This document shows positions 52,790 to 62,574 of a stretch of DNA of 64,000 nucleotides, piece by piece. A model generated the notes under the pieces. That model made no database searches and was not told the origin of the DNA. It worked only from the letters and a program-made list of their open reading frames with translations. The DNA lies in NCBI RefSeq assembly GCF_014190805.1, contig NZ_JACHVQ010000002.1:1-64000 (forward strand). Direction: 5' to 3'. Made by a program: the position numbers and the translations under genes. The stretch's first letter is position 1. The number at the start of each line of letters is the position of its first letter. Source of the stretch: Flexivirga oryzae (lineage in GTDB: Bacteria; Actinomycetota; Actinomycetes; Actinomycetales; Dermatophilaceae).

Positions 52790-53605
52790 TCAGATCCGGC
52801 CGTAGCCGGACACACCGCTGTAGATGGCGCGGATGCCGACCGTGCCACCCGGGTGGTTGGCGTCGATCATCATGCCGTTGCCGACGTAGATGGCCACGTG
52901 GTAGGCGTAGCTGCCGCTGCCGAAGAAGATCAGGTCTCCCGGCTGCGGGCTGCTGACCCGGACCGCGGCGTTCATCTGTGCGGTCGCGGTGCGCGGGATG
53001 GACTTGCCGGCGAGCCCGTAGACGTAGGAGGTGAAGCCGGAGCAGTCGAAACCTGCCGGGCTGGAGCCGCCGTAGACGTACGGGGAGCCGATGAAGCGCT
53101 CGGCGATCGAGACGATGCCGCTGGACGACGCCGGCACGGTCGGAGCCGGAGTGGTCGTCGGCGGCGTCGCCTTGGGCTCGGTCGGCTGCGTGGACTGAGT
53201 CGGCTGCGTCGGCTGGCTCTGCGTGGTGGCCGGCCGGGTGGTCGAACGCGACACCGACGAGACTGCCGGGCGGACGACCTTCTTCGGCACGACGTACGTC
53301 TTCGCCTCGACCGCACTGGCGAGCTGAGGCTCGGCGGAGACGGTGCCCAGCTGCTCCTGCGCCTGGGTCGCCTTGAGGGGGTGGGCGAGGACCCGGGCAC
53401 GAGCGGCCTGGGTGGCGATGCCGACCGTGCTCGCGCCGGAGATCGAGGCGACGCCGGTGGCGGCGTCCGCGGCTTGTGGCGCGGCGATCGAGGCGACCAG
53501 GCCACCGGCAACGGCGACGGTCGCGGACACACGGGCGGTCGAGTTGAAGGTGGTCGACAACTTGTTCGGGGCGCGGTGGCGCCCGCGGGGACCAAGAATG
53601 GACAC
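52790..53605 (-). CDS. Secreted NlpC/P60 (C40) peptidoglycan endopeptidase
   Basis: 271 residues. A long signal peptide is cleaved near ADAATG (residue 48). A Thr/Pro/Gln-rich linker spans about residues 115-165. The catalytic domain has Cys in GFDCSGFTSYVYG, His in AYHVAIYVGNGMMIDA, and the final polar residue in the ANHPGG strand. It cleaves peptide stems in the wall. A c-di-AMP riboswitch occupies its 5' untranslated region, as for many actinobacterial wall hydrolases. Confidence 0.94.
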   Translation of the reverse strand: MSILGPRGRHRAPNKLSTTFNSTARVSATVAVAGGLVASIAAPQAADAATGVASISGASTVGIATQAARARVLAHPLKATQAQEQLGTVSAEPQLASAVEAKTYVVPKKVVRPAVSSVSRSTTRPATTQSQPTQPTQSTQPTEPKATPPTTTPAPTVPASSSGIVSIAERFIGSPYVYGGSSPAGFDCSGFTSYVYGLAGKSIPRTATAQMNAAVRVSSPQPGDLIFFGSGSYAYHVAIYVGNGMMIDANHPGGTVGIRAIYSGVSGYGRI

Positions 53606-53824
53606 GAAAAACCTCTCCGTCGCCTACGAGGTCAGCTGTCGGGCTCGGGCCGAAGATGCCCGGTCTCGGTGCAGCAATCCCCGCGGTGCTGCAGCCTCGA
53701 CTTCGCCCCAAGGACGACTTGCGTCGCCCAATGTGGGTCCCCCGCTCCTGCCAGGCGGTTGCTCACCCGGGCGACTGGCAGGACTAGGCGTTGCCTTCCG
53801 GGAGCTCACCCGTGTGGCGAGCCG
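53606..53824 (-). ncRNA. Cyclic di-AMP riboswitch (ydaO/yuaA class)
   Basis: The 5' leader of the NlpC/P60 gene contains, on the minus strand, GGTGAGCAACCGCCTGGCAGG, then AGCGGGGGACCCAC and TTGGGGCGAAGTCG. These are hallmark segments of the ydaO aptamer in Actinobacteria. In wall-hydrolase genes, c-di-AMP usually turns expression down. Exact edges are inferred from the promoter and start codon. Confidence 0.88.
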
Positions 53825-53830
53825 GAGGTA

Positions 53831-53859
53831 ACGCTACACAATGATCACGGTCATGTCAC
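53831..53859 (-). promoter_or_regulatory. Sigma-70-like promoter for the riboswitch transcript
   Basis: On the minus strand GTGACA (-35, 53854-53859) and TAGCGT (-10, 53831-53836) are 17 bases apart, placing the transcript start near 53824, just before the aptamer. Confidence 0.65.
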
Positions 53860-53922
53860 AGCGAGGTCACGAATTACTGCACAGTCTCCGCAAATTTCGC
53901 GGAACGGCCCGGTTTCGCCCGA

Positions 53923-54612
53923 TCAGCTGATGTCGACGAAGACGTGCATGGCAACGTCGCGCGGCAGGGACACCGCGTCGCTTCCGTCGGCCTGCACGAG
54001 CACCCGGTCGCCCTCGACATGGGCCTCGACCGTCGCGTTGGGGGTGATGCCGCCCGAGGTGAGCACGCTGATCGCGTCCTGGTCCGCCTGCGCCGGCTCG
54101 CCGACCCGACGCACGATGTGCTTGGTGGGCTCCTCGGTGATGGCCTCGGTGAGCGGCTGGACGCCGTCGCGGAAGTGCAGCCGGGTCTCCTCCTCGCCCA
54201 GCTCCTCCAGACCCGGGATCGGGTTGCCGTAGGGCGAGATGTGCCGCTCGTCGAGCATGGCCAGGATCTTGCGCTCGACCCGTTCGCTCATCACGTGCTC
54301 CCACCGGCACGCCTCGTCGTGGGCGAACTCCAACTCGACGCCGATCACGTCGACGAGCAGTCGCTCCGCCAACCGGTGCTTACGCATCACCCGCACCGCC
54401 AGCAGACGCCCGCGCTCGGTGAGCTCCAGGTGCCGGTCACCGGCCAGGGTGAGCAGGCCGTCACGCTCCATCCGCGCGACCGTCTGCGACACCGTCGGTC
54501 CGGAATGGCCGAGCCGCTCGGCGATACGCGCGCGCAACGGAAGGATCCCCTCCTCCTCCAGGTCGAAGATGGTGCGGAGATACATCTCGGTGGTGTCGAT
54601 CAGGTCGCTCAC
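53923..54612 (-). CDS. dtxR: DtxR/IdeR iron-dependent repressor
   Basis: 229 residues. The N-terminal winged helix reads RIAERLGHSGPTVSQTVARM. The metal-binding dimer domain has DEACRWEHVMSERVE, containing the Cys-x2-Glu-His ligand cluster, with His79-type residues in VMRKHRLAERLLVDVI. A C-terminal SH3-like domain completes the family length. It represses iron uptake when Fe2+ is present. Likely targets in this window are the boxes at 37073 (siderophore-interacting protein) and 39895 (efeUOB). A 6C RNA is encoded divergently upstream. Confidence 0.96.
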   Translation of the reverse strand: MSDLIDTTEMYLRTIFDLEEEGILPLRARIAERLGHSGPTVSQTVARMERDGLLTLAGDRHLELTERGRLLAVRVMRKHRLAERLLVDVIGVELEFAHDEACRWEHVMSERVERKILAMLDERHISPYGNPIPGLEELGEEETRLHFRDGVQPLTEAITEEPTKHIVRRVGEPAQADQDAISVLTSGGITPNATVEAHVEGDRVLVQADGSDAVSLPRDVAMHVFVDIS

Positions 54613-54706
54613 AGTGACAGCCTGCCACTAAGCGCCGACAGGTTCCATTTCGACCAATTTTCCCGGATTGTTTCGGGAATCCCTGCCGGTAGCGCTACGT
54701 TCTTCT

Positions 54707-54841
54707 CCATGGAGGCCGAGGGGCTCCTCCCCCCTGACCCTCGGCTTCCCGAACCGCCCGCTCTGCGGACGGGGTGAGCACGCTGTTCGCAGCAGTGCTC
54801 GGGCGGCTGGCGCACCTCCCCTGGGCGCCAGCCGCTCTTCC
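54707..54841 (+). ncRNA. 6C RNA (B11/scr3559 class), candidate
   Basis: Hairpin 1 (54715-54745) has stem GCCGAGGG/CCCTCGGC and a 15-base loop with six consecutive C. A middle hairpin (GAGCAC/GTGCTC) follows. Hairpin 2 (54803-54835) has an 11-bp stem GCGGCTGGCGC/GCGCCAGCCGC with loop ACCTCCCCTGG, then TCTTCC, which suits termination. Two C-rich loops on strong stems define 6C RNA, an actinobacterial sRNA linked to growth and division control. TACGTT at 54696 is a possible -10. A 22-codon frame starting at 54710 overlaps hairpin 1 and is probably not translated. Confidence 0.8.
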
Positions 54842-54949
54842 ATCTCCGGCTCCGGTGACGTGGGCCGCATCTCGTCCGGATTAATCCATTGCCTTCCTCC
54901 GGCCACCGGATTTAGCGTGGACGCACACGAGAAAGGAGGTGGTCCAAGA

Positions 54950-54988
54950 GTGAATTCTCAAAGGACGCGTGAGGTGGTTGCGAGCTAG
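54950..54988 (+). CDS. 12-codon ORF behind a 16-base Shine-Dalgarno sequence
   Basis: GTG at 54950 opens VNSQRTREVVAS and stops at TAG 54986-54988. Upstream, AGAAAGGAGGTGGTCC (54930-54945) is complementary to the 3' end of 16S rRNA over 15 of 16 positions (expected AGAAAGGAGGTGATCC). A second GAGGTGG lies inside the ORF, and CCACCTCC at 55015-55022 can pair with either. No gene follows on this strand: pdxH is antisense. It may be a leader-type peptide, a ribosome-binding RNA, or both. A frame from GTG 54917 would give 23 residues. Confidence 0.55.
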   Translation: MNSQRTREVVAS

Positions 54989-55014
54989 CTCGGACCTTCG
55001 TACAACGTCGCCGG

Positions 55015-55139
55015 CCACCTCCCAAAGTGGACCGACGAAGCGGACGTTCAGGTAGCTACTCCAACGCAGCCACCGCAGCCCGTGGGTGGCGCGATCTCGT
55101 CCATCGCGCCCACCGGTTCCGACCGGTTGCCCACGGGCT
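55015..55139 (+). other. Structured segment after the mini-ORF
   Basis: CCACCTCC (55015-55022) can sequester the upstream Shine-Dalgarno. Then AGCCCGTGGG (55077-55086) pairs with CCCACGGGCT (55130-55139), enclosing two hairpins (TGGCGCGAT/ATCGCGCCCA and CCGGT/ACCGG), i.e. a three-way junction. It may terminate the small transcript or, on the other strand, the pdxH message. Confidence 0.5.
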
Positions 55140-55168
55140 GTCTCATGCCTCTTTGCGGATCGAGTGCT

Positions 55169-56995
<1,827 letters not shown>

Positions 56996-57063
56996 CGCCC
57001 AGGACCAATCCCACCCATCCCACCACGCACCGCCTCCCCACCGACCACGCACCGCCTCCCCAT

Positions 57064-57177
57064 CACCCCAAGCGCCGAGAGGCTCAGTAAGCGCCGAGCG
57101 GCCCAGTAAATCGGGGTCGGTCGGGGCCGAACAAGTGAGCCTGTCGAGCACAACTGAGCCTCTCGGCGCTTGGGGTG
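57064..57177. repeat. 114-bp element with perfect 25-bp inverted ends
   Basis: CACCCCAAGCGCCGAGAGGC-TCAGT at 57064-57088 is exactly complementary to 57153-57177. The interior holds a degenerate direct copy (AAGCGCCGAGCGGCCCAGTAA). No coding capacity. It could be a MITE-like insertion or a large bidirectional hairpin between serC and pepN. The adjoining 56996-57063 is a C-rich spacer with two copies of CACGCACCGCCTCCCCA. Confidence 0.88.
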
Positions 57178-57273
57178 GGCGTGTGGGGTGGTGAGCGGGT
57201 GGGGCTTGGTGGCGGGACGCGGCGGGCGGCCCCGGCGTCGGTCGCGGTGTCCACCATCAGAGACGATGACGGG

Positions 57274-59844
57274 ATGAGTGCCCCCGATCTGAACCTCACC
57301 CGTGACGAGTGCGCAGTCCGCAGCGGTCGGATCACCGTCGACACCCATCGCGTCGACCTCGACCTGCGCGACCTGGACCGGGCCGAGGTGCAGACGTTCG
57401 CCTCCCGGTCGACGATCCGCTTCACCAGCACCCACGAGTCGACCTGGCTGGATCTCGTCGCCGACGAGGTCACCTCGCTCACCGTCAACGGCACCAGCAC
57501 GGACGCCGGGTATGACGGAGCGCGCGTGAGCGTGGGCGGTCTGCGCACCGGCGGCGACGTCAACGAGGTCGTCGTCGAGGCACGCTGTCAGTACAGCCAC
57601 ACCGGCGAGGGAATGCACCGCTTCACCGACCCCGTGGACGAAAAGACCTACGCCTACACACATTTCGAGCCCACTGATGCACGACGCGCGTTCGCGTGCT
57701 TCGAGCAGCCCGACCTGAAGGCACGCTTCACGTTCTCGGTCACCGCGCCGGCCGACTGCCGGATCTTCGGCAACCAGCCCGCGGTCGAGCAGGTGTCGCA
57801 GGACGGCACATCAACCGTCACCTTCGCGCCGACGCCACCGTTGTCGTCATACCTCACCGCCGTCGCCGCGGGCCCCTTCCACCACGTGACGGATGTATGG
57901 CGCGCCGATCGCGCGGACGGCAGCACGCTCGAGGTGCCACTCGGCGCGATCTGCCGCGCGTCGATGGCGGCGCACCTGGACGCCGACGACATCTTCCGGA
58001 TCACCAAACAGGGCCTGTCGTTCTTCGACGAGGCCTTCCGATTCCCTTACCCCTGGGGCAAATACGACCAGATCTTCCTGCCCGAGTACAACCTCGGCGC
58101 CATGGAGCACCCCGGGCTCGTGACCTTCAGCGAGGCCGCCTACCTCTTCCGCGGCACACCCAGTGAGGCGCAGCGCGAGGCCCGGGCAGAGGTGATCATG
58201 CACGAGATGGCGCACATGTGGTTCGGTGACCTCGCCACGCCACGCTGGTGGGACGACACCTGGCTGAAGGAGTCGTTCGCCGACCTGATGGGCTACCTGG
58301 CCGGCGCCGAGGCGGCCGGCTTCCCCGGGTCATGGGTGACCTTCGCCCTGAACCGCAAGCAGTGGGCGTACACCCAGGACCAACTGCCGACGACCCATCC
58401 GATCGTCGCCGACATCCCCGACCTGGAGGCGGCGCGCCAGAACTTCGACGGCATCACCTACGCCAAGGGCGCGTCGGTGCTCAAGCAGCTGATGGCCTAT
58501 GCCGGACGGGACGAGTTCTTCCGCGCCGCCCAGCTCTACTTCCAGCGGCACGCCTTCGGGTCGACCGGCCTGCAGGATCTCATCGACGCGCTTCAGGAGA
58601 GCAGCGACTCCGACCTGGCGAGCTGGGTGCCGACCTGGCTGGAGACCACCGGTGCGTCGGTCATCGGGGTGGAACGTGATGGCGAACAGCTTTACCTGAC
58701 AACGGATTCCCGCGATGTCGTGGCCGGTCAGCAGGTCGACCGCAAGCACCGGGTCGTGGTGTCCACGTTCGCGCTCGGCGACGACGGCCTCGAACGCAGC
58801 GCCCGGGTGGACGTCACGATCGACGCGCCGCGGGTCGCCGTGCCGCTCCAGGCCGGCACGCAGGTCGACGCGGTCGTCGCCAACGACGACGATCTCAGCT
58901 ACGCACTGCTGCGACTGGACGACCGGTCGGTCGAGACACTGCTCGGCAACCTGTCGTCGGTGCAGCCGACCCTGACGCGGGCCGTCGTCTGGTCGGCGCT
59001 GTGGAACGCCGTCCGCGATGCGCAGCTGTCCGCGACCACCTACCTGGAGGCCGCCGCCCGCAACGCCGCGACCGAGTCCGACGCCGGACTGCTGGCGATG
59101 CTGCTCGGGCAGGCACACGCAGCGATCACCGACTACCTTCCGCCGGCCGAACGCCCCGCCGCCGCAACGAAACTCGTGCGCTGCATCGACGAGGGGCTGT
59201 CGGCCGCCCCGGCAGGTTCGGACCTGCAGCGGGCCTGGGCGCACGCCCTCGCCGGCACCGCGGGTCTCTCCCCGGCCGGGGAGGCGCCGGTGCGTCATAC
59301 CCTCGACGGCCGGGTCGACGGCCTCGAGCTCACGCCGTCACTGCGCTGGGGGCTGCTGGCGGCCCTGGCCGAGCTCGGCGCCGTGGACGAGGCGCGTCTG
59401 CGGGACGAGTACACCGCGGACCCCACGATGAGTGGTGCGGTCGCCAGGGACCGCGCGCTGGCGTCACTGCCGGGCGTGACGACCAAACAGCGGGTATGGC
59501 GCGAGCTCACCACCGACACGACGCTGACCAACGACCGGCAGCGTGCCCTGCTCGCCGGCTTCGCGACCGGACCCGACCAGGACGTGGCCGAGTTCGCCGG
59601 GCCCTACTTCGAGCAGGTCACCGGATGGTGGCGCGAGCAGACCATGGCGATGGCGGCGCGCGTGGCGGCCGGCCTGTTCCCGAGGACCAGTGTGGACGAC
59701 GGTGTCACGGACAACCCGGTCGTCGCGGCCGCGGAGCGGTGGCTCGCCATACATCAGGACGCGCCGCGTGCCCTGCGCCGCATCGTCATCGAGCAGTCGG
59801 ACCACACCCGACGCCGCCTCACCGCCCAGCATGCGTCCGCCTGA
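57274..59844 (+). CDS. pepN: Aminopeptidase N (M1 family)
   Basis: 856 residues. N-terminal beta saddle, then the exopeptidase motif LGAMEHPGLVTF near residue 274 (GAMEHPG in place of the common GAMEN), the zinc site HEMAHMWFGDL near 310 with the third ligand Glu in WLKESFADLMGYL, and the Tyr of the C-terminal catalytic part. The ERAP1-like helical domain fills the last 320 residues. It trims N-terminal residues of peptides in the cytoplasm. ATG at 57274 starts the conserved SAPDLNLTRDEC; the upstream frame crosses the inverted-repeat element. Confidence 0.95.
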   Translation: MSAPDLNLTRDECAVRSGRITVDTHRVDLDLRDLDRAEVQTFASRSTIRFTSTHESTWLDLVADEVTSLTVNGTSTDAGYDGARVSVGGLRTGGDVNEVVVEARCQYSHTGEGMHRFTDPVDEKTYAYTHFEPTDARRAFACFEQPDLKARFTFSVTAPADCRIFGNQPAVEQVSQDGTSTVTFAPTPPLSSYLTAVAAGPFHHVTDVWRADRADGSTLEVPLGAICRASMAAHLDADDIFRITKQGLSFFDEAFRFPYPWGKYDQIFLPEYNLGAMEHPGLVTFSEAAYLFRGTPSEAQREARAEVIMHEMAHMWFGDLATPRWWDDTWLKESFADLMGYLAGAEAAGFPGSWVTFALNRKQWAYTQDQLPTTHPIVADIPDLEAARQNFDGITYAKGASVLKQLMAYAGRDEFFRAAQLYFQRHAFGSTGLQDLIDALQESSDSDLASWVPTWLETTGASVIGVERDGEQLYLTTDSRDVVAGQQVDRKHRVVVSTFALGDDGLERSARVDVTIDAPRVAVPLQAGTQVDAVVANDDDLSYALLRLDDRSVETLLGNLSSVQPTLTRAVVWSALWNAVRDAQLSATTYLEAAARNAATESDAGLLAMLLGQAHAAITDYLPPAERPAAATKLVRCIDEGLSAAPAGSDLQRAWAHALAGTAGLSPAGEAPVRHTLDGRVDGLELTPSLRWGLLAALAELGAVDEARLRDEYTADPTMSGAVARDRALASLPGVTTKQRVWRELTTDTTLTNDRQRALLAGFATGPDQDVAEFAGPYFEQVTGWWREQTMAMAARVAAGLFPRTSVDDGVTDNPVVAAAERWLAIHQDAPRALRRIVIEQSDHTRRRLTAQHASA

Positions 59845-59854
59845 CGCACCCCCA

Positions 59855-59940
59855 CGACCGAGGGGAGTACAACCTGACCGACAGGAGTACGAATTCGGGA
59901 CAAACGTGTACTCCCCTCGGTCGATACGTACTCCGGTCGA
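59855..59940. repeat. Nested inverted repeats of a GACCG...GGAGTAC motif
   Basis: CGACCGAGGGGAGTAC (59855-59870) is perfectly complementary to 59908-59923. Inside and outside this lie TGACCGACAGGAGTAC (59875-59890) and its partial complement CGTACTCCGGTCGA (59927-59940). Four copies, two in each direction, lie between pepN and a convergent operon. A bidirectional terminator or repeat-element remnant is possible. Confidence 0.8.
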
Positions 59941-59941
59941 T

Positions 59942-60028
59942 CTATAGGAGCGCGCCGAGGATCGCCACGCCGACGAGGGCGACGAGGGCGACGACGACCA
60001 CCAGCCGCTGGGTGCGGGGGGACATCAT
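59942..60028 (-). CDS. 28-residue single-span membrane peptide coupled to the MFS gene
   Basis: Starts at the first ATG of ATGATG, which overlaps the MFS stop (ATGA), and ends at TAG 59942-59944. After SPRTQR it is a pure hydrophobic span: LVVVVALVALVGVAILGALL. Its size, coupling and one-span topology suit a small modulator of the preceding transporter. Too short for automatic gene finders. Translation is inferred from the overlap. Confidence 0.6.
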   Translation of the reverse strand: MMSPRTQRLVVVVALVALVGVAILGALL

Positions 60029-61320
60029 GCGGCGCGCTGACTGACGAGGTCGTCGCCGGTGCCGTCGCGGTGGCGCACCTCGAAGTGCGGGATGGGCCGC
60101 CCCTCCAGGCGGACCCGCAGGTCGTCACGTCGCATCAGGTAGGCCATGGTGGCAACCACAGTAGCCGCGCTCGCGACACTGCCGACCAGGATGGTCCAGC
60201 GCGCGCCGAACTCCGACCCGATCCAGCCGATCACCGGGGCGCCGACCGGCGTGCCGCCCATGAAGATCGCCATGTAGAGCGCCATCACCCGGCCCCGCAT
60301 GACCGGTGTGACGCTCAGCTGCACCGCGGAGTTGGCGGTGTTGAGCGTGGTGATCGCGCACAGCCCGGTGGGGATCAGGAAGACCGCGAACAGCAGGTAT
60401 GTCGGGGCGAGTGCCGCGATGGCGGAGAAGACCGTGAAACCGGCGAGCGACCCGAGCACGATCCGCAGGCGGGGTGCCGGACGCCGCGCGGCCATCAACG
60501 CCCCGACCAGGGAACCGATCGCCATGATCGAGCCGAGCAGACCGTATTCGGCTGCGCCCTGGTGGAAGACCGTGGTGGCCATCAACGCGATGGTGATCTG
60601 GAAGTTCATGCCGAACGTGCCGAGCATGAAGACCATGAACATGATCAGCAGGATGTCCGGCCGGTGCTTGACGTAGGCCAGCCCCTCCCGGACCTTGCCC
60701 TTGCCACGCACCTGGGGTGACGGCATCAGGTCCGCCGGGTGCATCGCCTTCAGCGCGATCAGCACCGCGATGAACGAGAACGTGTTGAACACCAGCGTCT
60801 GGCCGGTGCCGATCAGACCGATGCAGAGGCCGGCGACACCGGGTCCGATCAGTCGTGCCGCGTTGAACGACGTGGAGTTCAGTCCCACGGCGTTGGTCAG
60901 CAGCTCCGGCCCGACCATCTCGGAGACGAAGGCCTGTCGGCCGGGGTTGTCCAGGGCGGTCGCGACTCCTTGCAGCAGCGCGAGCGCGTAGACGTGCCAG
61001 AGCTGTACGACGTCGGCGAGCACGAGCGCCGCGAGCAGCGCGGCGGTGACGGCGAGGGTGGTCTGGGTACCGAAGAGCACCCGGCGCTTCGGGAAGCGGT
61101 CGGTGAGGGCACCGGCGAACGGCGCCAGCAGCACGACGGGCGCGAACTGCAGGGCGGTGACGATGCCCAGCGCCGTCGAGTCGTGGTGGGTGAGTTCGGT
61201 GAGGACCAGCCAGTCCTGGGCGGTGCGGCCCATCCAGGTGCCGATGTTCGAGACGAGGGCGCCGGCGAAGTAGACGCGGTAGTTGTAGACGGACAGGGAC
61301 GCGAAGGTCCGGCTCTTCAT
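60025..61320 (-). CDS. Major facilitator superfamily transporter
   Basis: 431 residues with ten to twelve spans, EntS/MFS_3-like. The loop 2-3 motif is FAGALTDRFPKRRVLFGT and other conserved stretches are NPGRQAFVSEMVG and GRVMALYMAIFMGGTPVGAPV. Members export siderophores, macrolides or other drugs. It is coupled by ATGA to the MarR gene upstream and by ATGA to the 28-residue peptide downstream, forming a three-gene operon. Confidence 0.93.
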   Translation of the reverse strand: MKSRTFASLSVYNYRVYFAGALVSNIGTWMGRTAQDWLVLTELTHHDSTALGIVTALQFAPVVLLAPFAGALTDRFPKRRVLFGTQTTLAVTAALLAALVLADVVQLWHVYALALLQGVATALDNPGRQAFVSEMVGPELLTNAVGLNSTSFNAARLIGPGVAGLCIGLIGTGQTLVFNTFSFIAVLIALKAMHPADLMPSPQVRGKGKVREGLAYVKHRPDILLIMFMVFMLGTFGMNFQITIALMATTVFHQGAAEYGLLGSIMAIGSLVGALMAARRPAPRLRIVLGSLAGFTVFSAIAALAPTYLLFAVFLIPTGLCAITTLNTANSAVQLSVTPVMRGRVMALYMAIFMGGTPVGAPVIGWIGSEFGARWTILVGSVASAATVVATMAYLMRRDDLRVRLEGRPIPHFEVRHRDGTGDDLVSQRAA

Positions 61321-61742
61321 GTGTTGGACACCACCCGCTCCAGGATGTCCGCCGCCTGCCGCAGCACTTCACACTCCTCATCCGAGATGTCACGCATCCG
61401 CGCGTGCACCCACTCATCACGTGATCGCCGAATGCCGGCGAGCTTCTTGCGCCCCTCCGGGGTCAGCTGCAGGCGAACCTGGCGGCCGTCGTCGGGGTCG
61501 GCATCCCGTCGTACGAACCCCTGCTCGACCAGTGCGTTGACGGTGCGCGTCATCGACGGCGCGCTCACGCACTCGATCTCGGCCAGCTCGCGGGGGGTGC
61601 GGATCTGCTGGTCCAGCTTGCTGAGCACCGACACCTGGTGCGGTGGCAACACTCCCCCGCCGGAGAAGCGCACCCTCCTGCTGATCCGCATGCAGACCGA
61701 GCGCAGATCGACCGCAAGTCGTCGTCGTTCTGCCGCATTCAC
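61317..61742 (-). CDS. MarR-family transcriptional regulator
   Basis: 141 residues. The winged helix is visible as LAEIECVSAPSMTRTVNAL and EQGFVRRDADPDDGRQVRLQLT, including the DxR wing. Helices at both ends form the dimer. It probably represses the MFS operon through the inverted repeat just upstream and is released by a small ligand. It overlaps the MFS gene by ATGA. Confidence 0.94.
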   Translation of the reverse strand: MNAAERRRLAVDLRSVCMRISRRVRFSGGGVLPPHQVSVLSKLDQQIRTPRELAEIECVSAPSMTRTVNALVEQGFVRRDADPDDGRQVRLQLTPEGRKKLAGIRRSRDEWVHARMRDISDEECEVLRQAADILERVVSNT

Positions 61743-61747
61743 GATAG

Positions 61748-61773
61748 TTAGCTTAGCTCATTAGCGAAGCTAA
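61748..61773. promoter_or_regulatory. MarR operator candidate
   Basis: TTAGCTT-A-GCT-CATT-AGC-G-AAGCTAA is an inverted repeat with 10 of 11 positions symmetric per arm, starting 6 bases upstream of the marR start codon. Its AT-rich composition suits an overlapping promoter. Confidence 0.8.
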
Positions 61774-61866
61774 GTACATTCGAAAAGAATGCCGCTACGC
61801 ACCCCCAGAAACGCCTCCAGGCAATATCATCGGACTTTCAGGAGATTCCCAGCATCGGAGGTAAGA

Positions 61867-62574
61867 GTGGCTGACATGAACTCTCCGGAAGCACGCCTCC
61901 TCGTTGTCGAGGACGAGACCAACATCCGCGAATTGCTCGCAACCAGCCTGAAATTCGCCGGTTTCGAGGTTCACACCGCAGCAAACGGCAACGAGGCGAT
62001 CACGGTCGCGGGTGAGCATCCGCTCGACCTGGCCGTGCTCGACGTCATGTTGCCGGACATGGACGGGTTCACCGTCACCCGCAAGCTCCGTGGCAACGGC
62101 ATCGACCTGCCGATCGTGTTCCTCACCGCCCGCGACGCGGTCGAGGACAAGGTCAAGGGACTGACCGTGGGTGGTGACGACTACGTGACCAAGCCGTTCA
62201 GCCTGGAGGAGGTCGTCGCCCGCATCCGCGCGGTGCTGCGCCGCACCCACGTCGACGACGACTCGCGCTCGACCGTGCAGGTCGCCGACCTCGAACTCGA
62301 CGAGGACTCCCACGAGGTGCGCCGCGCCGGTCAGCTGATCGAGGTGTCCCCCACCGAGTTCAAACTGTTGCGTTACCTGATGCTCAACCAGGGCCGGGTG
62401 CTGTCCAAGGCCCAGATCCTCGACCACGTCTGGGACTACGACTTCCGTGGCGAGGCGGGCATCGTCGAGAGCTACATCTCCTACCTGCGGCGCAAGATCG
62501 ACGTCGGTGACGTCGCGCCGCTGATCCACACCAAGCGCGGCGTCGGTTACGTGCTGCGCGCACCGCGCGAGTGA
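61867..62574 (+). CDS. Response regulator, OmpR type (TrcR/PrrA-like)
   Basis: 235 residues. The receiver has LLVVEDETNIRELLATSLK, phospho-Asp in LAVLDVMLPDMDGFTV and Lys in YVTKPFSLEEVVARI. The DNA-binding part has SPTEFKLLRYLMLNQGRVLSK and GIVESYISYLRRKID. The GTG at 61867 has GGAGGTAAGA directly before it; an ATG nine bases later is possible. Coupled to the kinase gene by a GTGA overlap. Confidence 0.95.
   Translation: MADMNSPEARLLVVEDETNIRELLATSLKFAGFEVHTAANGNEAITVAGEHPLDLAVLDVMLPDMDGFTVTRKLRGNGIDLPIVFLTARDAVEDKVKGLTVGGDDYVTKPFSLEEVVARIRAVLRRTHVDDDSRSTVQVADLELDEDSHEVRRAGQLIEVSPTEFKLLRYLMLNQGRVLSKAQILDHVWDYDFRGEAGIVESYISYLRRKIDVGDVAPLIHTKRGVGYVLRAPRE

Noticed and set aside
54710..54778. 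22-codon ORF beginning ATG at 54710
   Set aside because: It lies across the first 6C RNA hairpin and lacks a Shine-Dalgarno sequence; the RNA structure explains the sequence better.
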